From: Lingula anatina
Taxonomy: Eukaryota > Brachiopoda > Lingulata > Lingulida > Lingulidae
Direction of reading: 5' to 3'
DNA: 64,000 bases
NCBI RefSeq assembly: GCF_001039355.2
Contig: NW_019773648.1
Coordinates: 124,001 to 188,000, forward strand
Every line of letters starts with the position of its first letter. Position 1 is the first letter of the stretch. Both the position numbers and the translations under genes were made by a program. Positions 60,130 to 64,000 of this stretch are shown here, piece by piece. Below the pieces are notes generated by a model that worked only from the letters and a program-made list of their open reading frames with translations, did no database searches and was not told the DNA's origin.

Positions 60130-62681
60130 ATTTTTTCAACTAAATTTTTATTGAAAATTTACACAAAGACATTTGCACAATAATTTCTAAAATACTCAGA
60201 AAGTACTTAGAAACAGAGGAAAAGTGGAATGCCTCCTTAATGGAATCTGTGAAATATAAGAACATCTGACATACTTTTTGACATGTTATACAAATTCAGA
60301 ATAATGAATACAGAATAAATCAACAATTGATACAAATATATATACTTGTATGTCATTCTGTAATTAACAAAGAAATCAATGATAAAATTGACATTCTTTT
60401 GGGACAGTCAAGAAAAAACTTTTTCAACCAGAAATGACCATACGGCTTTCAAACAATATCAGACAAAATCCCCCTTTTTTTTCAAATTGAGAATTATGTC
60501 TACAAAGATTACTTTTAGGCTAAGACTGTGTTTAGATTCAAACATCATACCAGCTAAATTGATCCACTTCTGAGGGGGATTCTCACTAAACTGCATTCAT
60601 TGTAATCAGTTTAATTGTCTGAAGTGCCCCCTTACTTGCACTTGAGGAGGCTTCCCAGACATTTAAGACAATGACAATGATTGCAGTTAGGGAGAATCTC
60701 CTGTAGAGTTAGATTGATCTAACTTGCATGATGTGTTTATCTAAACGCTCCCTAAGAGTAATGCAATGCTTTCTTTTTGTTTGCAGATGGATAATTTAAG
60801 GCCTCAGACAATGATTCACACAGTTTTTAAACTTGTCTTACAGAGGCCCTTTTACTTATAAATAGAGGAAATTAGAATGAATTCTGTACCAGAACATACA
60901 GTAATAAATCAAATGCAAGTTTCTGTCAGCACTCAGTCACAGCAGTGTAGGTATGTTTTATCTGAATGAACACAACCTAGAGACTTGTTCCAATAAAATT
61001 GAATTTTTTGTATATCTAGAAGAATCTTAAGCAGTTATGATGCACTGCATAGTTGAAATAAAACCAGCTACATGATTTGTGGAGGATTGGATGGTATCTG
61101 GAGGTCCAGTCCATTGCACAGAACACTGACTAGTTTAATTCCTTTCTAATAATCTATATAATGGTGACAAATGATCAATATACAACATGACTTACACTTA
61201 ATTTGGATATTTTGCTTGAAAATTATTACAGACAGTTAAGTTGGAGATGAATAAAAGTGTAATATACATTTATAGTCTGGCTACACCAGACAGAATCCCA
61301 TCGATGCCTTCAAATGCCTGCAAAGTATTACAATTGAGGAGAATACCATATAGAGCATCAATTTACACCGTAATTATTACAACTAAAAAGGTTGTCCTAA
61401 GAACATTGGTTTTTCTCACACACCACACTACAGAGGACCTATATCCCCTTTGATCTTGGTATGAAAGAATTTTTTTTACAATATACAAATGCTGTTGAAT
61501 TTAACAAATGTGTTATCACTGACTAAATGCCCAGTTGATTTGATTGATCCTGTTCTTAGAATTGGGAATTAAAAACTTTGAATAATGACTGCATCATTGC
61601 CAGGGTGTAACAAGTCAACTCCACAAACATACGGAAAGCAATGTGGTGCAATACACCCTATTTTACATCAGCCAGATTAAAGGATCAATTATTCTCTGGG
61701 CTTCAAAGAGCTAATTTTGACTGAATTTACAAAATTTTCTGTCAGGGAAATCAAGGTGCACAATATTATGTACGCACCCTTAAGTGCATCATTTTACATG
61801 AAAGGCTTAATGACAGAATTTTTAGTAATCACCCAAACAATAAATTGCTTAATAAGAATACAGATATTATATGAACAAGATAAAAGTCAAAACTCTAAAA
61901 TAACTACACATTTCTGTTTCCTCTAGATTCTAGTGCACCAGCATTTATTACTTTGAGCAAATTAAATGTAACTGAAGTAACAAAACAGAAACAAAATTCA
62001 ACAATATGAAATTCAGACAGACTTTGTGAAAAGCATGTTAAAAATGAAGAAAGAAATACACAAGCATGCAATAAGTGAGTTACCAGATGGAATTGTTTGA
62101 TTATTTTACCAATGAATAATAAAAATGTTCATGAAAATATTTTTGAACTGAATAGCTTGAAAGAGCCTATAGAGGCTAAAACTTTTAATATGATTTTTTA
62201 ATTTTTTTTTTTTTTTTGAAATACACATACATACACACATATTCGTATATATCCTTAATCTAATCTCCCTAAAAGAATTGCACAAAGTTCCAGAAGCCAT
62301 GTCATGATCACTTTGTAAAAGGAAAATATATTTGGATGCCTTTGAACTTCACATCAATACTGTGAAAAATTCCTCCATCCCATTCATCTAAGAAAGCATG
62401 TTTTAGTGTTTATTCAACCTTTGACAAAGAAAAAAACTTTTTTTTTATTTGAGGACAGTCAACACATCAGTCATAGCTTTAATACACAAAGTAAATTTGA
62501 AATAGCAGTCCCTCTCCTTTGGATTATTGAAATATGTTTAGTTCACATCACCTAATTTAACAATTTGAGATTGTCCATTGTGGTATATAATTACATAATT
62601 TGAATACTACCAGAATATCAAAACTGATCATGGAGACTGTGGGGGTCCAGACTTGCAAGCCTGCAGCACAGTGATGATGGA
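60130..62681 (-). other. Probable 3' UTR of the SNAP-type gene
   Basis: No reading frames with recognisable motifs lie below the last stop at 62682. On the minus strand AATAAA at 60152-60147 is a candidate polyadenylation signal. A MITE lies at 60520-60756 and a T run at 62202-62217. The extent is inferred. Confidence 0.4.
60520..60756. mobile_element. MITE family AGACTGGGTT, diverged copy 3
   Basis: The outer ends GTTTAGATTCAAACATCAT and the reverse complement of ATGATGTGTTTATCTAAAC pair. Inside are GGGGGATTCTCACTAAACTG and GCAGTTAGGGAGAATCTCC, a dyad like that in the other two copies. More diverged, so probably older. Confidence 0.65.
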
Positions 62682-62747
62682 CTAGTTTTTGAGAAGTTTG
62701 TTAGCCCTCTTGTTGGCCTCATTGATACGCACTTCATTAGAGGTGGC
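62682..62747 (-). CDS. SNAP-25/23-type SNARE, terminal exon version a
   Basis: After a TTTTTTCAG acceptor the minus strand reads ATSNEVRINEANKRANKLLK then N and TAG. This matches the end of the second SNARE motif of SNAP-25/SNAP-23 (SNxxRIDEANxRAxKxL pattern). These Qbc-SNAREs join syntaxin and VAMP to drive membrane fusion at the plasma membrane. Only this last piece is in the window; upstream exons would lie beyond 64000. It is the most distal of three tandem versions and ends in LLKN. Confidence 0.85.
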   Translation of the reverse strand, partial: ATSNEVRINEANKRANKLLKN

Positions 62748-63303
62748 CTGAAAAAACAGCACCCAAATAAAGATGTGCAATGCAATAATCAAACTAAAAA
62801 AATTGCAGAACATGCCACTGCAAACCAGGAAATGAGAATTCTATTTAGATGGCTATCTTCATGACTTAACAGTATCATGTAAATAAAAAGAAAAACAATA
62901 AAACAGGACAGAAAATGCAAAACAAGCAACAACTGCTGCAAATAAGAGATAGAATTCCATCGCCGAAAAGCTGCAATCTTTCCATAATGCAGTCCCATGG
63001 TGACTAAGAAAGACCACTAAAAATGACTAAACTATAAAAAGATGCTATGAAAGAAAAATGTTGTAAGTTGCAAATAATGATTTTTGACAGACAATGCTGA
63101 TGCTGCCACTTCCCCTCCTTCCTCCTCCATTGTAAAGCACAATGGAAATGTTCCAATGGAACTTGAAATGTTAGTCACAAGCAACTCTTGCTGCAAACAA
63201 AATGAATGCTGTTGCTGCTTCAATGTATCCATGGTGTTATTGTCTCTATTGTGTAAATAGTCATTGTGAACCTGCATGAAGAGAACTCCACCATTCATCA
63301 TGA

Positions 63304-63366
63304 CTAACCAAGAAGTTTGTTAGCCCTCTTGTTGGCTTCATTGATACGCACTTCATTTGAGGTGGC
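63304..63366 (-). CDS. SNAP-25/23-type SNARE, terminal exon version b
   Basis: Tandem copy of the terminal exon, with acceptor ATTTTTTAG. It encodes the same 19 residues, ATSNEVRINEANKRANKLL, then G and TAG. Surrounding intron pieces (AAAGATGTGCAATG before the exon; CATCATGACTAA after it) are shared with the other versions, so the exon was duplicated with its flanks. Confidence 0.85.
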   Translation of the reverse strand, partial: ATSNEVRINEANKRANKLLG

Positions 63367-63744
63367 CTAAAAAATAGGACCCAAGAAAGATGTGCAATGG
63401 TCTAACTACTAGTAACATCTACCTATAACACGTACATTGCCCTCAATCATGGGCATTATGCCTGGGCAAAACTCCACATAGTGTGAAAAATAACCTAAAC
63501 AAAAAAAGTTTCATTCTCTGTTAAACTGAAATCATGCAACAAAACTTTAAATTAATAATGAAATAAAGCTGCAAATTGCTGCAAACAAGAAGAAATTATT
63601 TGATGAAATAATGAATGCAAGCTTTCTTGGTGCAGTTCTTACTGCACACTATGAAATTAAAGAGCGATCACACATCCTGATTGCAATCTCTTCTGCAGTT
63701 TATTTCTGAACCTGCATATAAGAGAATTCCACCAGTCATCATGA

Positions 63745-63804
63745 CTAAAGAAGTTTGTTAGCCCTCTTGTTTGCTTCATTGATACGGACTTCATTTGAGG
63801 TGGC
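63745..63804 (-). CDS. SNAP-25/23-type SNARE, terminal exon version c
   Basis: The version nearest the upstream exons, with acceptor TTATTTTAG. It encodes ATSNEVRINEANKRANKLL and stops directly with TAG, without the extra tail residues of versions a and b. A splice choice among the three would change only the extreme C-terminus. A donor-like CAG/GTAAAT at about 63974-63982 may mark another exon at the window edge, but its peptide is not recognisable. Confidence 0.82.
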   Translation of the reverse strand, partial: ATSNEVRINEANKRANKLL

Positions 63805-64000
63805 CTAAAATAACAAGGAAAACAGAGGTTTTTATTACGGCAGCTGTGACCGGATTTCTTGACCCTCAACTAAATTAACATTTCTTTTTAAGAGATATAA
63901 TGATACAAATTCCAGAACAATAACAAGTTAACAACAATAACATTCTCTGGTTAAACATGTCACAATAAACATAATTTACCTGTTTAAAAATCATAAATGT

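Noticed and set aside
63974-64000. Penultimate exon of the SNAP-type gene at the window edge
   Set aside because: A CAG/GTAAAT donor-like site is present on the minus strand, but the few visible codons do not match the SNARE motif, so I do not call an exon.

Overview
The window is eukaryotic nuclear DNA from an animal, most likely a marine invertebrate bilaterian. It is AT-rich, with many GT-AG introns of a few hundred bases, microsatellites, long poly-G runs and many small inverted-repeat transposons. Metazoan genes are recognisable: TNRC6/GW182, BTB zinc fingers, an apolipoprotein L relative, LRRC57 and a SNAP-25/23 relative. I cannot fix the phylum from the sequence.

Layout. 1-11.2 kb: the larger 3' part of a GW182/TNRC6 gene (+ strand), fourteen exons ending at 10186, with one homopolymer frameshift. 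11.9-13.8 kb: a palindromic repeat and a ~657-bp tandem duplication. 14.1-18.9 kb and 24.9-32.9 kb: two tandem paralogues of a five-exon BTB gene with about fifteen C2H2 fingers. They are separated by a dead non-LTR retrotransposon, a foldback element and two MITEs. In the second gene, exons 3 and 4 occur twice. 33.6-38.2 kb (- strand): degraded DNA-transposon coding remains, namely a SANT-like domain, a pogo/Tigger-type transposase, an OTU-protease-like plus PHD reading frame and a Psq-like N-terminus. 39.8-46.1 kb (- strand): an intact two-exon apolipoprotein-L-like gene with an unrecognised N-terminal domain, plus a decayed partial copy downstream. 46.9-56.4 kb: a large block present twice, one copy carrying a 1.66-kb Tc1/mariner element that is absent from the other. 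Each block ends with a copy of LRRC57 exon 1. 56.0-58.2 kb: LRRC57 (+). 62.7-63.8 kb: three tandem versions of the terminal exon of a SNAP-25/23-type SNARE (-). LRRC57 and the SNAP gene converge tail to tail, as LRRC57 and SNAP23 do in human.

The genes do not form a pathway. GW182 acts in microRNA silencing, the BTB-ZF pair are probable transcription factors, the ApoL-like protein is a membrane-active helical protein, LRRC57 is a small probably myristoylated LRR protein and SNAP is a fusion SNARE. The main structural theme is that three tandem duplications each abut a single- or double-N gap. Their copies differ by clean transposon insertions and microhomology deletions, which suggests two haplotypes laid end to end in the assembly rather than true duplications.
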